Source of the DNA: Asticcacaulis sp. AC466
GTDB lineage: Bacteria > Pseudomonadota > Alphaproteobacteria > Caulobacterales > Caulobacteraceae
DNA length: 64,000 bases
Direction: 5' to 3'
Assembly: GCF_000495815.1 (NCBI RefSeq)
Contig: NZ_AWGE01000005.1
Location: 338,459 to 402,458 of the forward strand
A program made the position numbers and the translations under genes. Below are positions 36,645 to 44,596 of the stretch, in pieces. Under the pieces are notes generated by a model. That model saw only the letters and a list, made by a program, of their open reading frames with translations. It did not search any database and was not told where the DNA came from. Every line of letters starts with the position of its first letter. The first letter of the stretch is position 1.

Positions 36645-37645
36645 GCCTTCACAATGCCAAGGTGTCTTTCGAGGACCTGGATATCGGCGGACGCACCATC
36701 AGGATCGCCATTCCGGGGCGGCCCAATGTCTGCTGGGTGACATCGCTGGCGACAGCCATCGGGCCCATGGCGCGGGAAGAAATCGACCGCGAGATGGACG
36801 TGCCGGAGAGTCTGGCGGCCAAGGTTTTAAGCCGTATCTTTGAAACCTTTGGCCGCTGGCTGCGCATCGACGAGGCGGTATTTGTCGAGCATCGCCTACT
36901 GAGCACCTCCTTGTACACCCATGACATGCTGGCGCATCTGGTGGCGTGCCGCGAAAGCCTGATGCGGCACTATCCTGGGAAGGCGATCGTTTTGCGCTCG
37001 CTGAATGCGCATGATCATGCTGCCTATATTGATAGGCGTTGCTGGCCATTTCGCGTGGTGTGGATCATCGACGATATCGATGCCGATTGGGCGACGCGCC
37101 GCGATGCCCGTCGCGATGTCGCCCGACTTGAGACATCAAACCTGGACAGCTGCGCCTATGACGGCGCCATACCCCCCGACAAGCTGGCGCGGTGCCTCGA
37201 ACTGTACCGCAACCTGTATCTCGGCACCTATTCGGGACTTAACCCCGACTATGACTATGGTTATCTGCGCCGTCTTATGGAGGCGGGCGACTTGGAAATC
37301 CTCACCTTGGAAGACAAGGGGCGGGTGGAAGCCTTCTGCGCCCTGCACAGTCGCGGCGACACCCTGTCCGTACCGATGGTGGGTTACAATCAGTCGCGGC
37401 CGCAGTCTGACGGCCTTTACCGGTCCGCCATGACGCGGGCGGCACAGGCAGCACAAACGCGGGGGATGCGCCTCAATCTGTCGGCCGGCGCGCCGCATTT
37501 CAAACGGCACAGGGGGGCCAAGCCGTATATGGAATATGTCATGATTATCGAAGGGCATCTGCCCGCCTGGCGACGGTTTGGCTATTCGGTCATCGGGCGG
37601 GTGCTCCGCCTTATGGCGCCGGAACTGCTGCGGAGTGCGTCATGA
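36641..37645 (+). CDS. Uncharacterised GNAT/FemAB-like acyltransferase-type protein
   Basis: A 334-aa protein I do not recognise with certainty. There is no signal peptide or membrane segment. Features seen: an N-terminal half with 'LSTSLYTHDMLAHLVACRESL', a central 'LARCLELYRNLYLGTYSGLNPDYDYGYLRRLM', then 'LEILTLEDKGRVEAFCALHSRGD' and a late 'YRSAMTRAAQAAQTRGMRLNLSAGAPHFKRHRGAKPYMEY'. The order of a substrate-binding Tyr/Asp-rich block, a beta-strand run and a late Ala/Arg helix ending in an 'FKRxxGAKP' motif resembles GNAT/FemAB-type acyl-CoA or aminoacyl transferases, in which that motif closes the domain. It overlaps both neighbours (ATGA each side), so it is an integral part of the pathway. 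Confidence 0.55.
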   Translation: MSLHNAKVSFEDLDIGGRTIRIAIPGRPNVCWVTSLATAIGPMAREEIDREMDVPESLAAKVLSRIFETFGRWLRIDEAVFVEHRLLSTSLYTHDMLAHLVACRESLMRHYPGKAIVLRSLNAHDHAAYIDRRCWPFRVVWIIDDIDADWATRRDARRDVARLETSNLDSCAYDGAIPPDKLARCLELYRNLYLGTYSGLNPDYDYGYLRRLMEAGDLEILTLEDKGRVEAFCALHSRGDTLSVPMVGYNQSRPQSDGLYRSAMTRAAQAAQTRGMRLNLSAGAPHFKRHRGAKPYMEYVMIIEGHLPAWRRFGYSVIGRVLRLMAPELLRSAS

Positions 37646-38634
37646 AGCTGCCGGCCCATATCGACACGACCTGGCTGCCCGTGGCGCTGGACGGGCAGGT
37701 CGGCAAGACACCGCTAAAGCGTGAGGTCGCCGGCATCCCGATCGTTTTATGGCGGGGCGCCGAAGGGCTCAGCGCGTTTCGCGACCGCTGTCCGCACCGC
37801 AACTATCCGCTGTCGCAAGGCCGCGTAGAGCAGGGGCGCCTGGTTTGCCCTTATCACGGCTGGGCATTTCGCGGCGATGGCGCGTGTGCGGATATACCGG
37901 GGTGCGCCGGGGCGTCTTCACGGTTGAAAGCCGAAACAGTCGGCGTGCGTGAAGCTTTCGGTGTCGTTTTTGTCTGCCTGGCGGGCAATACGCCGTTTGT
38001 TGTCCCGCCCATGCCGGAAGGCCCTGAATATGATCATTTCTGGTGGGCGATGAAGCCTGAAGCGGCCCGCGTCTTCGATGCGCTGGACAATGTCCTTGAT
38101 CCCTTCCACACCAATTTTATCCATGACGGCTATATTCGCGTCAAACATCGCCGTCAGCGTGTCGAGCAGAGCATCGAGGTGTCTGAGGACGGGTTCGAAG
38201 CCACCTACGTGCAGGACACGGACCACGGCTGGATGTCGCGCGCTTTGGAAGGCCCGCGTACCCGCAGTCGCGGCCGCTACTTCCCGCCCGTAGCGTTTCA
38301 GGGACGCTGGGAAGGGCCAAAGGGTTTGACCCTTTGCGTCACCATATGGTTCGTCCCGGAAAACGACAGCATGATCCGACCGTTCGCACGGTTTTCCACG
38401 CCGAAATCCAAAGGACCGGCTTGGCTCAAGGAGGCCCTTATCCGGTTGTTCCTGTTTCGAGTCATCGATCAGGATGCCGACGCCTTGCGGCACCTGAGTG
38501 ACAACATCGCTCGGTTCGGCGGTCCCCGGTTCGGCGCCGGTCCCGCCGACCGCCTGAGCGACAAGCTGATGCGGCTATATCTGGGGCAACCGCTTACGCC
38601 GGAGCGGCTGGGGCCATTCGAGATGTGGCTGTAG
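37642..38634 (+). CDS. Rieske non-haem iron oxygenase
   Basis: A 330-aa terminal oxygenase alpha subunit of the Rieske family (KshA/VanA-like). The [2Fe-2S] ligands are C50, H52, C69 and H72 ('DRCPHRNYPLSQG' and 'VCPYHGWAF'). The mononuclear iron ligands D153, H156 and H161 and the bridging N150 lie in 'DALDNVLDPFHTNFIHD'. It could hydroxylate, desaturate or demethylate the pathway product. The partner reductase and ferredoxin are not in the operon and must come from elsewhere. It is the last gene of the seven-gene operon, overlapping the preceding stop by ATGA. No terminator with a clear T-tract is seen in the 157-bp gap before htpG. Confidence 0.88.
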   Translation: MKLPAHIDTTWLPVALDGQVGKTPLKREVAGIPIVLWRGAEGLSAFRDRCPHRNYPLSQGRVEQGRLVCPYHGWAFRGDGACADIPGCAGASSRLKAETVGVREAFGVVFVCLAGNTPFVVPPMPEGPEYDHFWWAMKPEAARVFDALDNVLDPFHTNFIHDGYIRVKHRRQRVEQSIEVSEDGFEATYVQDTDHGWMSRALEGPRTRSRGRYFPPVAFQGRWEGPKGLTLCVTIWFVPENDSMIRPFARFSTPKSKGPAWLKEALIRLFLFRVIDQDADALRHLSDNIARFGGPRFGAGPADRLSDKLMRLYLGQPLTPERLGPFEMWL

Positions 38635-38729
38635 TACTAAAGCTGACTTCGATCCGGTTCGTAGCGCCCACGCTTTCGCGCAGTCACGACGGCCTAAATC
38701 TGTAATGGTGACAATCACGCGCCAAGTAT

Positions 38730-38736
38730 CTTGAAA
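38730..38736 (+). promoter_or_regulatory. Possible heat-shock -35 element (CTTGAAA) for htpG
   Basis: CTTGAAA is the consensus -35 of RpoH (sigma32) promoters and lies 56 bp before the htpG start. The downstream -10 (near 38749-38756, AAATATGT) is a poor match to CCCCAT or the alphaproteobacterial CYTAT-T, so this is only suggestive. Confidence 0.3.
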
Positions 38737-38791
38737 TTCTGTCATACAGAAAATATGTGAGGCTCGATTTTTCAGACTAATGAGGAAAGCT

Positions 38792-40687
38792 ATGACAACG
38801 ACAGTGGACGCGCCAAAACCGGAACAACATGTCTTTGAAGCCGATGTTAGCCGCCTTCTGCATATGATGGTCCATTCCGTCTATTCGGATAAGGACGTGT
38901 TCCTGCGGGAACTGATCTCCAATGCGGCGGATGCCTGCGAAAAGCTGCGCTACGAAGCCGTGTCCAATGCAGCGCTTAACGCCGATGGTGCGCCGCCGCG
39001 CATACTGGTCTCATTGAACGAAGACAAGCGAACCCTCGTTGTCGAGGACAACGGCATCGGCATGAGCCGGGAGGAGATGATCGATGCACTGGGCACGATC
39101 GCACGCTCCGGCACGCGCCAGTTTATGGAGCGAATCGAAGCCGCGAAGGCGGGTGATAAGGCCGAACTGATCGGACAGTTCGGGGTTGGCTTCTATTCCT
39201 CTTTCATGGTGGCTGAGCGCGTAGACGTGGTGTCGCGCCGTGCCGGGCAGGATGAGGCCTGGATGTGGTCGTCTGACGGCAAGGGAAGCTATGACCTGAG
39301 TCCGGTTGAGATCGATCGGGCGCCTGTACGTGGCACTCGGGTCGTTCTGCACCTGATGGAAGAGGCTAAAACCTACACCGGAAAATGGACGGTAGAAAAG
39401 ATCATCCGTGAGCAGTCCGGCCATGTGCCCGTCCCGATCCATCTCATCGAGAAGGAGGGCGCGGAATCGTCCGAGGTGACTGACGGCGCAGCGCTTTGGA
39501 CCAAACCCAAGGCGGAGATTTCCGCCGCTGAATACACCGATTTCTACCGCGGCGTTTCCGGGCAATATGATGAGCCTTTGATGAACGTCCACTTCCGTGC
39601 GGAAGGGCGTTACGAATACACGACATTGGCCTTCGTACCCGGCACGCAACCCTTCGACCTGTTCGATGCCGACCGCAGCGGGCGCATGAAACTGTATGTC
39701 AAACGCGTCTTTATCACCGACGACGCCGAGCTATTGCCGCGGTATCTGCGCTTCGTTCGCGGCGTTGTCGATACGTCGGACCTGCCGCTCAACATTTCCA
39801 GAGAGATGATTCAGGACAGCCCCGTTCTGGCGACTATACGCAAGGGCGTGACCGGACGGGTGCTGACGGCCTTGGAAGGCCTCGCCGAAAGTGAGACGGA
39901 GACCTTTGACAAGGTCTGGGATCTGTTTGGCGCCATCCTGAAGGAAGGCATCTACGACGATTTTGAACGCAAGGAGCAATTGCTGAAATTGTCGCGGTTC
40001 AAGACGACGGTTGCGACGGACGGTCGCCGCAGCCTGGCGGACTATGTGAAGGACATGAAGCCAGGCCAGGAGGCCATCTACTACATCGCTGGCACCAATC
40101 TTGAGCAACTCAAGGCATCGCCGCAACTGGAAGGTTTCCGCGCCAAGGACATAGAAGTCCTGCTGCTTACCGATGTGGTGGACAGCTTCTGGGCACCCGC
40201 CAATCAGTCGTTCGACGGTAAGACGTTCAAGTCGGTCACCCAGGGGCTTACTGACCTGGACGCTGTAGCTGCGGACGATCCGGACGCTCCAGAAAAGCCG
40301 GAAGCCTCCGGCGATGTGGCCGCCTTCATCGACTATGCGCGCGAAGCCCTAAAAGCCGACGTTGCCGATGTTCGTCTCTCTACGCGCCTGACAGAAAGTG
40401 CGGTTTGCCTGGTCGCGCCAGAGCACGGCCCAGACCGCCAGCTTGAAAAAATCCTTCAAGGTGCCGGGCGTTTGCAAACCGTCTCGAAGCCCATTCTTGA
40501 GATCAATCCCCATAATGAACGTGTGAAGAGCATAGCTCAGAACACCAGCGACAGCGCCCGTGAAGACGCAGCCTGGCTCTTGTTGGACGAAGCGCGCATT
40601 CTGGAGGGTGACAAGCCCGCCAACCCACGCGCCTTTGCCGACCGGCTGTCGCGCTTGTTCGCAAAAGCGTTTTCACCTGCGACCTAA
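38792..40687 (+). CDS. htpG: Molecular chaperone HtpG (Hsp90)
   Basis: A 631-aa bacterial Hsp90, normal length. The ATP-binding GHKL motifs are all present: 'ELISNAADACEKLRYEA', 'DNGIGMSREEM' and 'GQFGVGFYSSFMVAE'. The middle domain has 'SDLPLNISREMIQDS' and the dimerisation domain ends near 'RLFAKAFSPAT'. It refolds client proteins in the cytoplasm, using an ATP-driven clamp. ATG 38792 has GAGGAAA upstream and is preferred to the ATG 12 bp earlier. It is a stand-alone gene between the biosynthetic operon and the hydrogenase island. A role in cofactor assembly has been discussed for Hsp90s, but nothing here shows it. Confidence 0.97.
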   Translation: MTTTVDAPKPEQHVFEADVSRLLHMMVHSVYSDKDVFLRELISNAADACEKLRYEAVSNAALNADGAPPRILVSLNEDKRTLVVEDNGIGMSREEMIDALGTIARSGTRQFMERIEAAKAGDKAELIGQFGVGFYSSFMVAERVDVVSRRAGQDEAWMWSSDGKGSYDLSPVEIDRAPVRGTRVVLHLMEEAKTYTGKWTVEKIIREQSGHVPVPIHLIEKEGAESSEVTDGAALWTKPKAEISAAEYTDFYRGVSGQYDEPLMNVHFRAEGRYEYTTLAFVPGTQPFDLFDADRSGRMKLYVKRVFITDDAELLPRYLRFVRGVVDTSDLPLNISREMIQDSPVLATIRKGVTGRVLTALEGLAESETETFDKVWDLFGAILKEGIYDDFERKEQLLKLSRFKTTVATDGRRSLADYVKDMKPGQEAIYYIAGTNLEQLKASPQLEGFRAKDIEVLLLTDVVDSFWAPANQSFDGKTFKSVTQGLTDLDAVAADDPDAPEKPEASGDVAAFIDYAREALKADVADVRLSTRLTESAVCLVAPEHGPDRQLEKILQGAGRLQTVSKPILEINPHNERVKSIAQNTSDSAREDAAWLLLDEARILEGDKPANPRAFADRLSRLFAKAFSPAT

Positions 40688-40697
40688 TTGGTCTGGC

Positions 40698-40733
40698 TGC
40701 CGGGACACCTCATCTTGGAGGGGCGTCCCGGCA
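40698..40733 (+). terminator. Hairpin after htpG, possible weak terminator
   Basis: A 9-bp perfect stem (TGCCGGGAC at 40698-40706 with its complement at 40725-40733) and an 18-nt loop lie 10 bp after the htpG stop. There is no T-run, so it is either a weak terminator or an mRNA 3-prime-end hairpin. Confidence 0.4.
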
Positions 40734-40810
40734 TGTCGGTATTGGCTACAGCGACCTGAGTTTTGAAGCAGTACTGGCGACCTGGCGTCGATTGCGTTAG
40801 GTTGTCGTCA

Positions 40811-42154
40811 ATGACCCGAAACGCTCATCACGCCGATGCCAGTTCAGACACGATCCCTGTGTCGGAAGCCGCTTGGCTTGATGTGATCCGTCAGATGGAC
40901 CAGACCTATTCGGGCCTGATCGACTACCAGGTCGAGCTCGAAAAGAAGAACGCCGATCTGGAAGCGATGCGCCAGTTCATGGATTCCGTTCTTGAATCCA
41001 TGACTGACATTCTGATCGTCTGTGATCGAAATGGCCTCGTCATTCAGTTGAACAAGACGGCGGCGCGTCTGGCGGGTCTTCCAGACGGCTCCACAGGAAC
41101 CGGTACGGTCTTCGATCTTGTCGCAAGCTTCAGTCATGAGGCGCTCAAGGCCATGCTCGGCCGTGCGTCTCAGGCAGCGCCCGCCGTATCCGAGGAAATC
41201 GTTCTGCACACCACAGATGGCGAGGCGCCATTTGAGGTTTCGGCGTCGCCCCGACGCGACGCACGGGGGCGATTGCTAGGGGTTGTCCTTATTGGCCGGC
41301 ATGTCGGCGAGCTTCGCACAGCCTATTCTGCATTGAATTTGGCGCACGATCAATTGAAAGACGCGCAGGCGCAATTGGTCAATTCCGAAAAAATGGCGTC
41401 GCTGGGTCGCCTGGTCTCTGGCGTGGCACACGAACTGAATAACCCGATCAGTTTCGTCTATGGCAATGCCCATGCCCTGGAACGATATGTCGATCGATTG
41501 GAAACCTATTTCAATGTCGTCGAACAAGGGGCGACTCGCGAAGAGCTCGTAACACTCCGTCACAGCCTAAAACTTGGTAAAACGGTCGCGCGCCTCCGCG
41601 ACGCGGCGTCTGGCGCTTTGGAAGGCGCAGAGCGCGTTCGCGATATCGTGGAACAGTTACGGCGATTTTCAGGCACGGGCCGCGCGCCACCCGAGCCTTT
41701 CGACCTCGTCGCCACGGTTCAGACCGCCGTGGGGTGGGTGACGCGTACGCAAAGACCGGATCTGGTCATCGACTGGGCCATGCCTAATGCCCTTATGGTG
41801 ACGGGCCGGTCAGGCCATATTCAGCAGGTCGTAATGAACGTTATCCAAAATGCGGTGGATGCAACCGAAACCGTACAAAACCCACGCATCTCAATCCAGT
41901 TGGGAAGCGAAGGCGCAAACGCCGTATTGCGCATTTCCGATAATGGTCCGGGCCTCAGCGATGATGTTCGCGACAAACTATTTGAACCGTTTTTCACCAC
42001 TAAGCCGGTCGGTAAGGGGACGGGGCTGGGCATGTCGATCAGCTACCGGATCGTCGCGGATCATGAGGGGCGATTGAGCGCAAGCAATGCCGAGGGCGGC
42101 GGCGCGCTCTTCGAAGTTTGCCTGCCGATCGAAGGAGCGGGAACCGATGCGTAA
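40811..42154 (+). CDS. hupT: HupT/HoxJ-type histidine kinase of H2 sensing
   Basis: A 447-aa soluble histidine kinase. A PAS-like domain (about residues 55-180) follows an N-terminal helix. The H-box carries the phospho-acceptor H207 in 'VAHELNNPISFVYGN', and the catalytic domain has 'VVMNVIQNAVDA', 'ISDNGPGLSDD' and 'GKGTGLGMSISY'. There is no transmembrane helix, as expected for the kinases that form a complex with the regulatory hydrogenase HupUV. In Rhodobacter and Ralstonia, H2 sensed by HupUV stops the kinase, leaving HupR/HoxA in its active unphosphorylated form. The hupU start overlaps the stop by 8 bp. ATG 40811 starts the conserved sequence; an earlier TTG leader looks untranslated. 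Confidence 0.9.
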   Translation: MTRNAHHADASSDTIPVSEAAWLDVIRQMDQTYSGLIDYQVELEKKNADLEAMRQFMDSVLESMTDILIVCDRNGLVIQLNKTAARLAGLPDGSTGTGTVFDLVASFSHEALKAMLGRASQAAPAVSEEIVLHTTDGEAPFEVSASPRRDARGRLLGVVLIGRHVGELRTAYSALNLAHDQLKDAQAQLVNSEKMASLGRLVSGVAHELNNPISFVYGNAHALERYVDRLETYFNVVEQGATREELVTLRHSLKLGKTVARLRDAASGALEGAERVRDIVEQLRRFSGTGRAPPEPFDLVATVQTAVGWVTRTQRPDLVIDWAMPNALMVTGRSGHIQQVVMNVIQNAVDATETVQNPRISIQLGSEGANAVLRISDNGPGLSDDVRDKLFEPFFTTKPVGKGTGLGMSISYRIVADHEGRLSASNAEGGGALFEVCLPIEGAGTDA

Positions 42155-43151
42155 GAAAACGGTTCTGTGGCTACAATCGGGGGGCTGCGGCGGGTGCACG
42201 ATGTCGCTTTTGTGCGCGCAGACACCGAACCTGTTCAGCGTACTGGATGACTTTGGCCTTGAAATGCTTTGGCATCCCTCGCTCAGCGAGGAAAGCAGCG
42301 ACGAGGTTATCGGTTTGCTGGAAGATATCTGCGCCGGCCGCCGCAAGCTGGATATTTTGTGTTTCGAAGGTTCGGTTATGCGTGGCCCGAATAACACGGG
42401 ACGTTTCCACATGCTGGCGGGGACGGGGCGACCGATGATCGACTGGTTACGTGATCTGGCGCCCTTGGCAGAGCATGTTGTGGCGGTGGGCACATGTGCG
42501 GCTTTCGGCGGTATTACGTCCGCCGGCGCCAACATTACCGATGCCTGCGGTCTGCAATATGAAGGCTACCAACCTGGGGGCGCGCTTGGCGATGCTTTTC
42601 GCGCCGGGGCGGGACTACCTGTCATCAATGTCGCAGGCTGCCCCACCCATCCCAATTGGGTGCTGGAGACCTTCATGATGCTGGCGGATGAGAGTTTGCG
42701 CGCCGAAGACCTTGACCCCTTAAGACGGCCGCGCTTTTACGCAGACCACCTGGTTCACCACGGCTGTTCGCGCAACGAGTATTATGAATTCAAGGCCAGT
42801 GCGATGCACCTGTCCGAGCTTGGGTGCATGATGGAAAACCTGGGGTGCGTCGGCACCCAGGCGCACGGCGACTGCAATACTCGCGCCTGGAATGGCGAAG
42901 GTTCGTGCACGCGCGGCGGCTACCCCTGCATAAATTGCACGGCGCCAGAATTCGAGGAGCCAAACCGGGTTTTCACCCAAACCCCGAAAATCGGAAACAT
43001 CCCGATCGGACTGCCAACCGATATGCCAAAGGCGTGGTTCATCGCCCTGGCGTCCTTGTCCAAAGCGGCTACGCCCCGGCGTTTGCGCGTCAACGCGACG
43101 TCGCATCGCCTGATCGAGGCGCCCTCCGTCAAAGATTCCCCTCTCAAATGA
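42147..43151 (+). CDS. hupU: Regulatory [NiFe]-hydrogenase small subunit
   Basis: A 334-aa small subunit of the H2-sensing hydrogenase (HupU/HoxB). The proximal-cluster motif 'LQSGGCGGCTMSL' lacks the extra cysteine seen in the membrane-bound enzyme of this island. There is no Tat signal, consistent with a cytoplasmic sensor. Later cluster cysteines are seen in 'VAGCPTHPNW', 'HHGCSRNEYYEF' and 'GSCTRGGYPCINC'. It partners HupV and would pass electrons or a conformational signal to HupT. The start is the ATG that overlaps the hupT stop (ATGCGTAA); the reading frame is open 60 bases further upstream but begins inside hupT. Confidence 0.92.
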   Translation: MRKKTVLWLQSGGCGGCTMSLLCAQTPNLFSVLDDFGLEMLWHPSLSEESSDEVIGLLEDICAGRRKLDILCFEGSVMRGPNNTGRFHMLAGTGRPMIDWLRDLAPLAEHVVAVGTCAAFGGITSAGANITDACGLQYEGYQPGGALGDAFRAGAGLPVINVAGCPTHPNWVLETFMMLADESLRAEDLDPLRRPRFYADHLVHHGCSRNEYYEFKASAMHLSELGCMMENLGCVGTQAHGDCNTRAWNGEGSCTRGGYPCINCTAPEFEEPNRVFTQTPKIGNIPIGLPTDMPKAWFIALASLSKAATPRRLRVNATSHRLIEAPSVKDSPLK

Positions 43152-44596
43152 CTGAATCGACTGCCCCGCGGCGCATCCTTGCCGGACCTTTCAACCGCGT
43201 TGAAGGCGACCTGGAAATTCGGCTCGACATCGAAGGGGATGCCGTCCGGGCGGCCTACGTCAATTCGCCCCTTTTCCGAGGCTTTGAGCGCATACTCGAA
43301 GGCAAGGACCCGCGCGACGCCTTGACCATCGTTCCGCGTATTTGCGGAATCTGCTCGGTGTCCCAATCCGTTGCGGCGGCGCGGGCGCTTGGAGCGGCGG
43401 CCGGGATTTCGCCCCCGATCAACGGTGAGCGCGTGACATCGCTGCTGCACGCCGTTGAGAATATGGCGGATCACCTGACCCATTTCTATCTGTTCTTCAT
43501 GGCCGACTTCGCCCGCCAGGCCTATTCTGGCTGGGCTTGGCACGGCGAGATCAGCCGCCTGTTTCAAGCAAAAACCGGGGTTGCTGTCCGGCAGGCTGTC
43601 GATGCAAGGGCGCAGCTTCTCACCATCATGGGGCTGTTGGCCGGCAAATGGCCCCATACCCTATCGATTCAGCCTGGCGGCGTCACCAAGGCGCCCGATG
43701 CGCGCGATCGCGTACGATGCCTGGCCATCATGCGTGCGTTCCGTCACTGGCTGGAGGCGAATCTGGTCGGGGCAAGCCTGGAGTCCTTTATTGCCTTGAA
43801 TTCGCGAGAGGCTCTGGAGGCATGGAGCAGAGGCCACATCGGGCTCTTCTTGCGGATTTCCGAAGATCTGGACTTGGGCCGTCTTGGCCCGGGCGCCCCT
43901 AGGTTCATGTCCTACGGCGCGTACGAAGTCGCGGGGACACATCTGTTCAAGGCCGGACTAAACTTCGACGGCATGCCGGGCATACTCGATACCCGACGTA
44001 TCGTGGAGGATTTGTCGCATAGCTGGATGCTGGGTGAAACCAGCCATCCCTTTGACGGATCCACGATACCTGACGAAGCCATGCGCGATGAAGCTTATAG
44101 CTGGTGCAAGGCGCCACGCTATGATGGACGGACGGTCGAGGTGGGGGCCTTCGCCCGTCAGCTCATTGACGGTCACCCGCTGGCGCCGGCGCTTCTGCAC
44201 GACGGGTGCGCCAATGTACGAGCGCGTGTCGTGGGTCGCGCGCTCGAACTCGCTTTGAGCGTCGTGGCTTGCGAGGGGTGGATAAAGGATATCGAGGTCG
44301 CGTCGGACTTTATCTCTCCGGCACAAATACCTGATTTTGCGCAAGTTACAGGCCTATGTGAAGCCGCGCGTGGATCGTTGGGCCATTGGCTGACCATCCG
44401 CGATGGCCGCATTGCCGGCTATCAGATCGTTGCGCCCACGACATGGAATTTTTCGCCTAGAGACGGCCAGGGCGTTCCCGGAGCCCTGGAGGCGGCCCTG
44501 GTCGGGGCACGTGTTACCGATGGGGAGCAAACGCCACTGAGCGTGCAGCATATCGTGCGATCCTTCGACCCGTGTATGGTGTGCACAGTCCATTGA
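43148..44596 (+). CDS. hupV: Regulatory [NiFe]-hydrogenase large subunit
   Basis: A 482-aa large subunit of the H2 sensor (HupV/HoxC). The Ni-Fe ligands are C66 and C69 in 'RICGICSVS' and C476 and C479 in 'DPCMVCTVH'. The protein ends at H482, so it has no cleavable C-terminal peptide and no protease is needed, the known trait of sensor hydrogenases. I68 and F116 occupy the gas-channel positions that are Ile and Phe in the Ralstonia sensor HoxC, against Val and Leu in energy-conserving enzymes. ATGA overlap with hupU; the next gene overlaps by about 25 bp. Confidence 0.93.
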   Translation: MTESTAPRRILAGPFNRVEGDLEIRLDIEGDAVRAAYVNSPLFRGFERILEGKDPRDALTIVPRICGICSVSQSVAAARALGAAAGISPPINGERVTSLLHAVENMADHLTHFYLFFMADFARQAYSGWAWHGEISRLFQAKTGVAVRQAVDARAQLLTIMGLLAGKWPHTLSIQPGGVTKAPDARDRVRCLAIMRAFRHWLEANLVGASLESFIALNSREALEAWSRGHIGLFLRISEDLDLGRLGPGAPRFMSYGAYEVAGTHLFKAGLNFDGMPGILDTRRIVEDLSHSWMLGETSHPFDGSTIPDEAMRDEAYSWCKAPRYDGRTVEVGAFARQLIDGHPLAPALLHDGCANVRARVVGRALELALSVVACEGWIKDIEVASDFISPAQIPDFAQVTGLCEAARGSLGHWLTIRDGRIAGYQIVAPTTWNFSPRDGQGVPGALEAALVGARVTDGEQTPLSVQHIVRSFDPCMVCTVH

